Source of the DNA: Symbiodinium kawagutii
Lineage: Eukaryota > Sar > Dinophyceae > Suessiales > Symbiodiniaceae
Direction: 5' to 3'
DNA length: 64,000 bases
Assembly: GCA_009767595.1 (NCBI GenBank)
Contig: VSDK01001401.1
Location: forward strand, 66,003 to 130,002
Shown: piece after piece, positions 10,736 through 21,526 of the stretch
How positions within the stretch are numbered: position 1 is the first letter of the stretch
Layout: each line of letters starts with the position of its first letter
The notes under the pieces: generated by a model
The model's database searches: none
What the model was told of the DNA's origin: nothing
Seen by the model: the letters and a program-made list of their open reading frames with translations, nothing else
Made by a program: the position numbers and the translations under genes

Positions 10736-12604
10736 CTACCAGCAGCAACGGCATCAGCAACCATGATGGACCTGCCTGTTGATCCTGTTGCTGTAAGCGC
10801 TGGGGTCATTTTTCATCCCTCAAGTAATTGTAAGACTGTAAGAGCAACAGAAGCAGCAACAGAAACAGAGGGAGCAAACAAAGGACAGGACCATAACGAA
10901 AACGGAAACCGAAAGGAAAGAAGCGTAGGCTGAGTAGTAAGACAGAGGACTGAAAGAGAAAAAGGAACTTTGCAAGAAGGATAGAAACCAGGCACACCAG
11001 AATAGCACCAGAGCCAGGGGATAATAGACAATCAGATACATAGAATACTTGTAGCCAGCAGGCAAATGACAAAGCAAACAGCCAGTAGACTGCAGTGCAC
11101 TTTGCAGCCATAGACAAGAGAAGTAGAAAACCAAAAGCAAGATGGAAGCCCTTGAAAACAAAGTGATGGAACATGAATCAACCTCAATACAGATTCTTGG
11201 AGGCTGACACGGAGCCCAAGCACTTGATAGCCCCGAATCTTTGCCGTGCTAAGTCCACAATGCCTACGGGAGAGAGGTGGGTGATTCTTCATGTGGAGAG
11301 CATCGGGTTCTTCACGTGGGGAGCATCGGGTCCACCGCCATGGTTCCTCCCAATCATTCCAAGGTTTGGTGATCGTAAAGCGAGACACCGCCAAGGAATA
11401 CACTTTTGTTTTAAGTTTTTTTTTGGACACACCTAATATTGACGAACTGATGGTTATTGTTGCTCGTCACCCTCTTTCATTCGCTCTCATCATCAGCACT
11501 TGGTTGATAGTGACGGGCTGTGAGCTAAGCATCATTGTTCGTCATTCCTAAGACCCTCATTTACCAATAGCGAACCACCAACATTGTGAGAAGGGGAAGC
11601 ATGGAGAACATCGGCGGCTTTTCACTTTTGTTTCAGCAGTGCTGACATGGCGACCCGAAGAAATCACCATGGGATGGTCATGAAAGTTGCAGAAGCTGAA
11701 GACAAGGGAATTCTCTGGGCTATTGAAACGAAGTTCTTCAAGGGGGTACCTGGCGGTATGGGTGGTGGTGGTGGTTGCAAAATAGACTTGGATTTTGTGA
11801 AACTGGGTTTCAAGTGGGAAGTAGGGGTTGGGGATGCAGGTTCAAGGTGGGTCATTTCGTGGCCTTTTGGGTGAGTTGTCGGGTGTAGAATGGTAGGGAT
11901 GGGGTGCGAAATGCCTCCAGGTAGCTCCTATTAAATTCATTGGAGATAGGGTGGTGCTAGAAAGGCTCTAAGCTCCAAACTGATGGTGAGCATACATTCA
12001 TGTGACTGTGGTTTATGGCTGGTTTTTGGTTGTTCTTTCCTGCATGGGGGTGGGTTGTGGTGTTGGGTATGGTTGTGGCATGTTGTGACGACGCGTGGCA
12101 AGCCCCTTGGTTCTTTTCTGCAGCCCACATGCCCTGTGCATCCCGAGCTGTGTCCCTAGTTATAATGAAAGGGGACGTCAAGTTTTCAACTGATTCAGCT
12201 TGAACCATGTGCTTTTGAGCCATCTAACTTTCATGTTACCAACCCTCAGTGACAGTGACAATTCAAATTTCTTCACCTATGGTCAGGTGCAACTGTGCAA
12301 CTTGCAAAAATAAATGCAAGAGGGTAGAGGCTAGCTTTCTTCCTGTCACGTCTCAGGGATAAAGAAATCAGTACAGCGAAGCTGCGGAATCAATGATTGC
12401 AAGCACGTGCTTATTCTTTGTCCCACCGCCACCTTGCTATCCGAACTCAGATTCCGTGAAATGATCCTAGGTATCTATGTTTCATCACTCTAGCGATTCT
12501 TAGCCTACTAGTCACATCAACAACCACCATCAACAAATCAATAACCACCAGCCACCACCCACCACCAACCACCAACCATCATGACATTTTGTCCACTTTA
12601 CCAG

Positions 12605-14214
12605 TCACTGCCGATGTCAACCGTGTGGTATTTCCCGTGCCGCAGACATTGCTGATGGCGCGAGACCTCATCAAGCAGCAGTTCCCTGAGGCGGGGTGAC
12701 CAGCTGCTGGTGGTTGGTGGCAACTTTCAACCCGTGGGAAACGTCGACCGGTTTGGTAAGCACCACAGGTTTCAACCCGTGGTACTAAGCACCAACAGTG
12801 TCAGTAGTTTGTCCACAGTACCACCGCTAGTGGTGATGGACTGAGTTTCAAACCCAAGTCATGTGAAAGATTGTGATATCGCCTTGATGGTGATGGCCAG
12901 GGAGGTGGTAGTGATGTCAAGCCGCTGGATTTCATCCAGTGGTTTTGCGTTGTGGGACCCGACAAACATGTTGTAGCATTGGTTTGAGCTGGCAGCCACA
13001 GGTAAGTTCTCAGAGCCACAGGGTCTCAGATGTTCCATGCACTGGTGGATGAGATCATGGACGAAGGGAAGTCGAATTTTGGTGATAAAACACTCAGGAC
13101 AGTTGGTCGCCGCTTGGTACCGGCAAAGACCCTGGTCATTGGTGATTCCACTGGTTTTATTTTTCCATGGGAGCCAGCCAGATCTTTCCAGTCAGTAGGA
13201 TCCAGTAGGACCACGACCAGCAACCGGGCTTTGGTTCAGGTGCCTGACGCGATGCGTGGCCTTCGCAGCCTGATTGTGCCAAGCCTGATTGATCGCAAGG
13301 TGTGGGGGTGGAGCTCTTTTTGGATTTGCAGAGCTTGTGTCAAGATTGTCAATCCAGATTGTTACAGTATATGTATATATTTATAAATAGATTAATATAT
13401 ATATATATATATATATATGCGATATATGGAGGGTTTGCTGCTATATGGATCTACCACTGTATAATGGACAGAGTGAGCTCCAACATTGACCCACCACCAG
13501 GGCCGCGAGCATCGGAAGCGGCGAGACAGAGCTCCGCAGGCGAAGCGGGTGCGAAACCTGGTGGTGGACATGCCCTAGCCCGCTATCCAGAGCTGACGGC
13601 AGACATGTGGGCTGGGATGGTCAGTGCTGGACCAAGACGAATGTATCATGCAAACAAAATGCCCCAGGATTGCTACAAGGGTTATAGATATAGCTTTGCC
13701 ATGTAACCATGGGAACATTTGACCTTGGGTGCTGGCGTGATCTGCAATGTTGGCAGCCAACCAGCGTAGGGACAAAGCAACTCCAGGGGAGCCATTTTAC
13801 AAACGACAGTGAAGCCATCGAAGTTACAGGAAAGTGTTCAATTCATTTCAATTCCTGCCTGACATCTCACAGTTTGAATCGTAGGGGGTCAAGCCAATTG
13901 TGCTGTAGTTCTTGTGGCTTTTCTGGTCTCTTGCACGCAAAATTATGGAGGCTGCTGATATGGAGGACCTGCTGTGCATTGGGAGGCTGACAGGTCTGCC
14001 CATTTGCTGGCATCTTTGCCTGCCTAAGTCGTATAGATGTGACTGGTGTTTGCTTGTTATGAAACTGCTGGATGCCTCAGCAAAGAAAATTTGTCGCTAG
14101 AGGGGGAGTCCGCCGCTGGTTACAAGGGGCCACAGGGCGCTTGCGGAGCATCCTATTGCGCAGGAGGATGATGACATGGAAGCTGACGCACCTTTTCCAC
14201 AAGGCGCGGTGTAA
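12605..14214 (+). CDS. Unidentified gene with acidic C-terminal exon (exons only partly resolved)
   Basis: The best exons are 12605-12690, reading through D-V-N-R-V-V-F-P-V-P and A-R-D-L-I-K-Q-Q-F-P-E to an AG|GC donor, and 14164-14214, preceded by an AG|G acceptor and reading E-D-D-D-M-E-A-D-A-P-F-P to TAA at 14212-14214. Between them lie open candidates near 13028-13290 (A-L-V-D-E-I-M-D-E), 13486-13700 (A-R-Y-P-E-L-T-A-D-M-W) and 13925-13991 (K-I-M-E-A-A-D-M-E-D-L-L). Whether these belong to one gene is inference from shared strand and spacing. No family is recognised. Confidence 0.35.
13394..13420. repeat. (AT)n microsatellite
   Basis: Uninterrupted AT dinucleotide run of about 13 copies. 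Confidence 0.9.
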
Positions 14215-17200
14215 TTGAGCAGCTCCAAACTAAACACTATGGAACGTCCAAAAGGCAGTATCATGGACAGCGGCAGCGCGAAGAATCATCGTTCATTGGC
14301 GATTGACATGGTGACCGATAACCATGAGTCAGCAGAGCCAGTAGCAAAATATCCCGGGCTGTCTAACAAAGAGGGTGGTTCCCTGAACCAATAATCTGCT
14401 GAGACGAGGGGCAACGATTTTTTGGGGCACTTGGATGCTCCGTGGAATCTCAACTACAGTGCTCAATTACGTAAGTCTTCAAGTCCAGGTGAGAAACTCT
14501 GACACTCAGCGGGCTGTTTGTTACTACTGCTTTCTGTTGCTGTTGCTTCTGCTGTCATTGCTGTTTTTGTGATGATGCCCGGGCTTGCAGTTGTCGTTTT
14601 TTTTTTTTTTGGTTGGGGGCCAACACATGTTGCGCAAATAGGCGGATGTTGCGGCATCGTCTTTTTCAACAATCAATAGTCAATACGCATCCATGTCATT
14701 GTTGTTCTACCTCCCATCCTCCACTTCACGTCACTTCACTTTTGAAGCTACTGTGCTTACTAGACTGAACCAATCTTCCCAAGCATTGGGATATTACCCC
14801 AAGTCATAGGATATGGCAGTTGGTCAAGGCAACGGTGACGGCTACCCAAACTGCTTGGTTTCCCATGAGATTGTCCAGTCCCGAACCGCCGTACGGATTC
14901 TGGAAGTTTGACATATGAGGGACAGGGGTGGTTGACCATTATGACACGCATGCACACAGATGTGCAGATAAGGAAAAGTAAGGTATGCAACACTGCAACC
15001 ATGTCTCAACCAACATAAGCCACTGCCAGCAATCACCAACCATCATTAGTCAGATAGTCATTATGAAAAACCCACTAACTGTTCTTACCACGCAGAAAAA
15101 ATACGCACACGCACACATACCGTCACATACCCCACCAACAACACCCTGTTGGGTCATGCAAAAAACAGTTTCAGTTGCGCAATGAGTGGCCCCGATTTTA
15201 AATTTTGCTGACCATAAATACATAGAGTAACCATTAGTAGCCGAGAGGGCGCAGGCAAAAAAACATTATTAGCCATGATTGACCCTTTGCTAATGCCCAT
15301 GGTCGGGGCCCTATCTTTTCTGGCTCCGAGGAGTCGCGAGAGAGGCTCGGACCCCCAGAACCAATGGCTTTGGCAGTGATGCACCCATCATCCAGGGCCA
15401 AGGGCATAGGATGCCAAGGGGAAGGTTTCGAGTGTCCAGTCTCCTCCTTTGACATGCGGATCCAAAACATGGAACCGACGATTTCGGGGTGCCACCATTT
15501 TGAGATGCGCCAATATGGTTGATGCCGTGAAATTGCAAGAGCCAAGAGTTGTGTCAGCCATTGTCAGTCAAGTTGCCCACTAGGAACCGTCAGCCATTTC
15601 CAGCCAGTATTGGCAAGTTTTAGCTTGACTGACGGTTGATACCATCAGGTTGAATGCATTTTCTGAATGACTTGCTGCAGGTTGAGCGACCCAGGGCGCC
15701 TGCGCCGAAGGCAGAGCAGGGAGTATGGAGAAGGATGGAGAAGGTGAACCCAGTATAGTATTGGTGAGCTGACCGAACGTACATAGTCACATAGTTGTTC
15801 ACTGTTTGTTGATATGAGGTTTGCACTGGTACTAGTGAAGTCTCTGATCATTGATCAGCTCCGGTACCATTAAACAAAACCCACACACACAGATATAGTA
15901 TACATGTTACGCAAGCAGGAAATGGCAGGGTTTCATAAATAAAATCGCAAATTTGGCATTTTTTGGGAGTGAAGGGTGGGGTTTTGGTGCGTCGATACTT
16001 TTGAGCTCATTTGCCCATGCCACGTTTGTAGGCATTCGGAATCAGTCCCAGCACTCCGCGTTACAACACAGTCCCGGGCCCTGTGACTTGGATCTGCCAC
16101 GTCGCCTCTTGCAGCCTTGCGTGGCTCAAGCAGCTGATTGGCTGAGTCCTCAAGCTGTCAGATCACAACTGGGGGATTTCTGATTTCAGATTTTCGGTAT
16201 GGTTTTCATGGCTGTGATCCAGTTGAACTATTGGAAAGTGATGCCAACACCACGCAGCACCAGCAGCTCCGGGTAGCAAGGTAGCAGTCAACTTCTGTCC
16301 TCGCCGGGCCGTGACTTGAAATGGTGGGCCACTTGGGACACCATGCTGTTGGTCTCTGCAGAGAAAGGTGGTGGCAGTGTCTCCCATACTGTGGGGGGCG
16401 GACCTGCTGCCGAAACAAGTCCGCAGCATGCACCCTTTGAGTTGCCAGCTGGCGAGGCGATAACCAACAACATGAAGTTACTTGAGCAGCACTGTCTTCT
16501 CTTACTCCTGGGTGGGCAGGTTGGTGGCTCCGGACCCCTCTGGACGAGCGTTTTTGCGCGTGTAATTCTGCTTGTGACAGCGCGTTTATGTGCATTTTAC
16601 CACACTGCGCGCAGGGTTTCGTAGACGTCGCATGTTTGGGTCTGGGGGATGGGGTTGGGTGGCCCATGTTGACGTTCGTTGTCACGGATCAGGGTCACGT
16701 TCAGACTTCGGTGTTCATGCATGAGGTCTGACGTTCTTGAGTCTTTTGCGCCCGTCACAGCATCTTGCTTCGTTGTGGGTTAGGGTCTGGGGGATGGGGT
16801 TGGGTGGGGCATGTTGACGTTCGTTGTCACGGATCAGGGTCACGTTCAGACTTCGGTGTTCATGCATGAGGTCTGACGTTCTTGAGTCTTTTGCGCCCGT
16901 CACAGCATCTTGCTTCGTTGTGGGTTAGGGTCTGGGGGATGGGGTAGGGTGGGGCATATTGACGTTCGTTGTCACGCATCATGGTCACGTTCAGATTTCT
17001 GTGTTCATGCACCATGTCTGACGTTCTTGAGGTTCTTGCGCCCGTCGCAGCTTCTTGCTTCGTTGTGGGTTAGGGTCTGGGGGATGGGGTTGGGTGGGGC
17101 ATGTTGACGTTCGTTGTCACGCATCATGGTCAGGTTCAGACTTCTGTGTTCATGCACCATGTCTGAGGGTCCGGAGCCATCAAATAGTCTGTAGTGGCTC

Positions 17201-18630
17201 AAATCCTCAGGTTTGATGTTGATTTGACAATTGTTCCACTAGGTTCGAAGTAAATGGGAAGTTGATGATCTGATGTTGGTTGACAATGTGTTGGTTTAAT
17301 TCTTTGCTCACCAGTATGAAGACCTTTTTACTAGTATCCAAGTACTCTTTGGTTTATATCCACATGGGTTGTGTGTATCATGTTTCTACGAATGTATGGA
17401 TGGTCCCATATGTCAAAAGCTTGAATGTTTGTTTATTGTTTATCAAGATTTTTGATTAATACACTACGGACACTGCTTGGTAACCAGAGGTTTGCATAAA
17501 ACAACAGACTGATTTAAGCAAACACAGATAATTCCAGGGATCTTCTCTGCTAGGACCACCTGCTAATGATAGCGAACACCACTGTGTGATTATTGATTGG
17601 TTCATGATTGGCTAACTTGGTTTGCAACATATGACAATTGGTACGCATCTACATCCATGAAAGGTTGATGACCATGCCTCGATTCCACCAATTGTTCCAT
17701 TATAGATGCGATCACACAACACATGTAGTGGGAAACAACTATTGGTCAACGCATGGCTGTGGCACTAGGAAAAAAACAAGGCGGGCGCTCGTCCAGAGGA
17801 GCCCGGAGCGTTGCAGGTTGGTTGATTGATTGCTGGGTTGATTGGGTATTAGCTACAAGGGTTGACAGGTATTTCGTGGAAAAAAAGACATTTGATGGTT
17901 GATCGAGTATGAAGGTCACGAAATATGACGGGTAGGTGGCGTCTCTGACCAAGAGTGTTGCTAAATTTGTTTCGAGAGCCAATTGCCAGATCCCTTAGTC
18001 TCCCAATCTATTCGACCAGAATCCATTTCAAGAAATCCTTTCAAGCAACCAGAAGGAGGGAAACAGCCAGAGATTTTCCGTGTTAAAATCCACGAAAAGG
18101 GCTCTTCTTCCTCCAGTTGGGGCAGAGCTTCCCTTCCGCACGTGAACGTGTATAAATTATATATTGAATGCATTTGCACACGCTTGCACCTAGAAGATAA
18201 AGGGCGTATGTCGCAAGCACATTGCAAAGCCACCTCACGCGGGTTTCGGAGTATCAGATTTGTAGATTTCTTGGATGCACCTTTCTTGCGTTCCCAGGCT
18301 GACTGCTGGATGCAAGACCACTCAGCAATTTCTTCTCTATGCTTCGGACTATGTCAGCTGGATTTGCACCGAAGACTTTGGGTATACAATCGACTTCTCT
18401 GTAAAGCTGTTGGCCAGGCGAGGAGTTGGGCAAGGTACGATGCTTTCGCACAAATTTGGTTGTATACTACCTATGCCATCCTCTACCAACCTTGCACCGT
18501 ATTTGATTCATCTTTATATGATATTTGTTGTTACTTCTTCCAGATACTTTTGTCATGCTTTATCATCTCGATGCCAACCTGTCCTTGAAGAGTGCCTTTG
18601 GGTGTTCCAGCACTGGCAGGTCCCTGCAAC
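14215..18630. other. Mostly unassigned stretch
   Basis: Apart from the 145-bp array this is mainly AT-rich spacer. Weak plus-strand exon-like pieces are at about 16040-16183 (ends Q-L-G-D-F then TGA), 16355-16515 (Gly/Pro-rich, then L-L-E-Q-H-C and a GT donor) and 18290-18435 (ends at a GTACG donor). The last is contradicted by an equally open minus-strand reading, so none is called. Confidence 0.3.
16637..17166. repeat. 145-bp tandem repeat, about 3.6 copies, G-rich
   Basis: The landmark TCTGGGGGATGGGG recurs at 16641, 16786, 16931 and 17076, an exact 145-bp period; the last copy is truncated near 17166. Each unit carries a G-rich segment with successive runs of three to five G (about 35 bp), followed by GTTGACGTTCGTTGTCACG and a GTTCATGCA motif. 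Copies differ by a few substitutions. The G-rich strand could fold as a quadruplex. Confidence 0.95.
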
Positions 18631-19470
18631 CTGCCAGGCACCCACATAGCCAGGTGCAATGTGTGAACAAACCGCTGAAGCTGCTTGGAGTCGATCGTAG
18701 CCGTGTGGTCACCGAGAAGGGCCGAGGCACCGCGTTCCAAGGCTACTTGGACCTGGCGGGTGAACATGCCGAATGCTTGAGCCATGTTGCGACCGACGAG
18801 GAGCCAGTTGGCATTTTGGCGCTGGAGGTGGACAATGCCTTCAGCTTTTTCACCGAGAAGGCGTGACATGGCATGACTCAGAACTTCAAGATGTAGTGGG
18901 TTCCCTTGGGTCCCCTCCAGCCCTCCCAAATCAGGCTGGAGAACATGCTGACTACGCCACTTCCGAATTCCATTGATTTCTCGGGTTGTTCCCGATCCGT
19001 TTCATCAATTGACAGTGCTGCATGATTTCAAATTCGGGAGGTGTTCACAACAGGGTGAGCCCCAAGCAGCACGCCATCATAACTCATCAAACTTCACAAG
19101 CAGAATCCGATCGGTCTGGGTCAAATGGGATTAGTTCAAACAAAGGGTTGAGTCATGCGAAGCTCACCTGAGCTAAGAAGCGCTTCAGCCCCCTGGAGGC
19201 TGTGACCTTACAAGTCTCCAAGAGAGCCAAAGCAAGCCCTGCAACGAAAAGAGAAAGCACTGGACGGAGCTTCTCAATGGGCAGGTCGAGGGGGGCCATG
19301 TTGGGCCACTGAACTGCCGATGACTGGGGGTGTTTCTTTTCCAAGACATGTGCAGCAAACATGCCAGAAGATTGAGCAGAATCTGTCCACATTTTAAGCT
19401 CCCTCTTAGAGAAGGTCTGCTGAGATATCTGCATTTCACGTCGCTTGACCATGGAATCTTTTGTAGCCAA
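18631..19470 (-). CDS. Unidentified minus-strand gene, two exons visible
   Basis: Two minus-strand blocks are protein-like. The upstream block is about 19470 down to 19207. It reads S-K-R-E-L-K-M-W-T-D-S and L-P-I-E-K-L-R-P-V-L-S-L-F-V-A-G-L-A-L-A-L-L-E, includes a short hydrophobic segment, and stops at a GT donor (19206-19205). The downstream block is about 18890 down to 18631. It reads A-M-S-R-L-L-G-E-K-A and F-T-R-Q-V-Q-V-A-L-E-R-G and ends at a GT donor (18630-18629). The plus strand across the second block is also open for about 110 codons, so strand choice is inference. The family is unknown. Confidence 0.4.
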
Positions 19471-19965
19471 GTCTTTACACAGGCAACTTTGTGGGCTCGC
19501 AATTTACTGGCACTTGGGAAGCCCTTCTGAAGTGTGCATGCAATTGAGCCAAGAGTTTGTGCAGATATGATCAAGATGTCCCCGTGCGCCAGGCTTACTG
19601 ATGCCAGTGGACGACTTGCAGATGTTGCCCGGTGTTTGAATTGTTCTCTGTTAGGCTACACAAGTTTTCATCTTTTTATCACTTTTCGCTGTTTCTTGAT
19701 CCATCTGGGGTTTCATTCTCAGAAAATTTGTCCACGTGTCATGAATTTCCATGTGGCTTGCCAAGCGCGCATGGGTGGAAACAATACTTGAATGCACATG
19801 TTCCAGAGCTGGCGCAATGGCCTGGTTGTAAATTCGCGTTTCTCAAGCATATTTGCGGATGAACTTCTCTAGCTTTGCTAGTCTTCTTTTGCTTCCTGCA
19901 TTCCTTGCTTCATTTTGCTCCTTAGAATGCCGCTGTAGCCGCGTCTAGGCTGAAGGTTCACCCAG

Positions 19966-21026
19966 CACGAGCGATAGCGCCAGTTTCTTGATCGGGAGCC
20001 GCTCGGGATCCCTGGTCTCGCGGCCCTCCTTGCCCATCAACCAGTCGCGTGTTGAGGAGCGATCTGCCTTCGATGCTTTCGGCCCGGAGGGTTTTTAGGT
20101 CCACTGCACTTCCTTCCCACCCGCAAGGGGGTGGGGTGTACTTTTTGCACATCCATGGTTGCCTTTTCCTTGATGCCAAATGGAATTTTGAAGGGGATGT
20201 CACTCAAGGGAGGGCCTTTTGAACTTTGTTCATGTTGTTGCTATTTCTCTTGTTTGTTGTACCATCAATGATGCCACCCCCGTGTTTGCATAAGAATTGC
20301 ATAGTCCTGTCGTCCTATCGTCCCTGCAGCCATCGCCTGTAGTATCCCAGGTTTGTTACCGCCTCGCCGTTGTTTCTTGCCAAGCCTCAACTGCCTGGTG
20401 CATCTGCCGTCGCGCCCTGTGTCAGGACCACCGCGTGACGCGACTTCGTGGCTTGCTGCGGGAAGCTGTGCGGCTTTGCCCCGACGAGGGGGCACGGGAA
20501 CACCTCCTGGCCGCGCAGGTCCGGAGACCTACAGAGACTCACCAGGTGGATGTTTCAGTTCTTGGCATTCACTTATTGGCATCATCATGTTTGAGTATGA
20601 GTTATTGGCATTCCATCATCATGTTTGAGTATGAGTTATTGGCATTATTTGGCATTCATTTCTTGGCATTTGGGCTGCGAAACCAGTCAATTTCGGAGAA
20701 TTCCAAGAACAGTTCAGCTTGAGCCTTTCGTTTTTGGTCTTTAGATCGCTCAACTCTTTTTGGGAAAAGTGCGGGGTTTACACACAATAAAGAGGTGGTG
20801 GACAGTGGGAAACAGGTAAAGACTCCTCGCTTCCCCTTGCCAGCGTCACTTAAACTATAGGTTTCATGGAACCAACATAGCAGCTTTGCCTCCGGGGATT
20901 CTTGGAATTACATGGAATTGCTGTATGTCTCCGTGTGTGACTGTACGATTTGGGCGTGTCCAGGCGCAAATTGAGGAGTATGCGCAGCACATGGAGAGTG
21001 ACGATGATTCCGGCCCCTTGAGTTAA
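19966..21026 (+). CDS. Unidentified plus-strand gene, C-terminal exons
   Basis: Exon 19966-20090 reads T-S-D-S-A-S-F-L-I-G-S-R-S-G and S-A-F-D-A-F-G-P-E-G up to a GT donor. Exon 20426-20518 follows an AG|G acceptor, reads R-L-R-G-L-L-R-E-A-V-R-L-C-P-D-E-G-A-R and ends at a GT donor in phase 0. Exon 20964-21026 follows an AG|G acceptor, starts in phase 0, reads A-Q-I-E-E-Y-A-Q-H-M-E-S-D-D-D and stops at TAA 21024-21026. The last two join perfectly across a 445-bp GT-AG intron. The first ends in phase 1, so one short exon between 20091 and 20425 is missing. The protein has a basic/Ser N-proximal part, a helical segment and an acidic tail; its function is unknown. Confidence 0.55.
20567..20660. 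repeat. Short tandem TTATTGGCATTC-type repeat in an intron
   Basis: A module of about 30 bp (ATCATGTTTGAGTATGAGTTATTGGCATT) occurs twice in tandem, with further partial GGCATTC copies on both sides. It lies within the 445-bp intron of the plus-strand gene ending at 21026. Confidence 0.85.
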
Positions 21027-21277
21027 GCGAAGCGCGATGGTTGGGACCTGGCGATCTGAGCCATTGAAGTGGCGGTAGCTGAAGACCGGCAACAGGGAGT
21101 GGACCTCAGCAACCATGGGCAGGTGACGAGACCGGGAGCGAGCTCAGTCAAAAAGGTTGGGCGAAGGTTGGGCTGATGATGGCCGCATATACTAAAATCT
21201 ATAGGTAGATGAGGATAGATTAGGTAGGTATTTAGATCTCGATCTTGAAAAGTTGGTGCAGATGTGTCTTTCAATCA

Positions 21278-21526
21278 GTGCCAGGCAATGCCCAAAGAGG
21301 AGCCACCAACCGGAGAGGCCAGGGCACGCTGCGGCATGACCAGTGAAGCGTTCAACTCATCTCTTCCCAGGGAGCCTCCGGACACCTGAGTTGAGAACCC
21401 AGCTCTAGCCACGTCAGGAGAAGAAACAGAACTGCCCAACTCAGTAAGCCGCGAGCCAAGTGACAACGCGGAAAGTGTCAAGCAAGTAGCGTAACAAAGC
21501 TCAAAGGGAGGTTTTTGAGAAATCAT
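21278..21526. other. Ambiguous coding block, open on both strands
   Basis: On the plus strand a frame after an AG|G acceptor (near 21285) reads A-M-P-K-E-E-P-P-T-G-E-A-R, hits an in-frame TGA near 21388, and continues protein-like (G-E-E-T-E-L-P-N-S-V) to TAA near 21496. On the minus strand an 87-codon frame is uninterrupted and equally protein-like (Ser/Leu/Gly-rich). Only one can be the real reading; I cannot decide. Confidence 0.25.

Noticed and set aside
16775-16800. TTAGGG near a G-rich run, possible interstitial telomere repeat
   Set aside because: A single TTAGGG per 145-bp unit, not tandem; part of the minisatellite unit.
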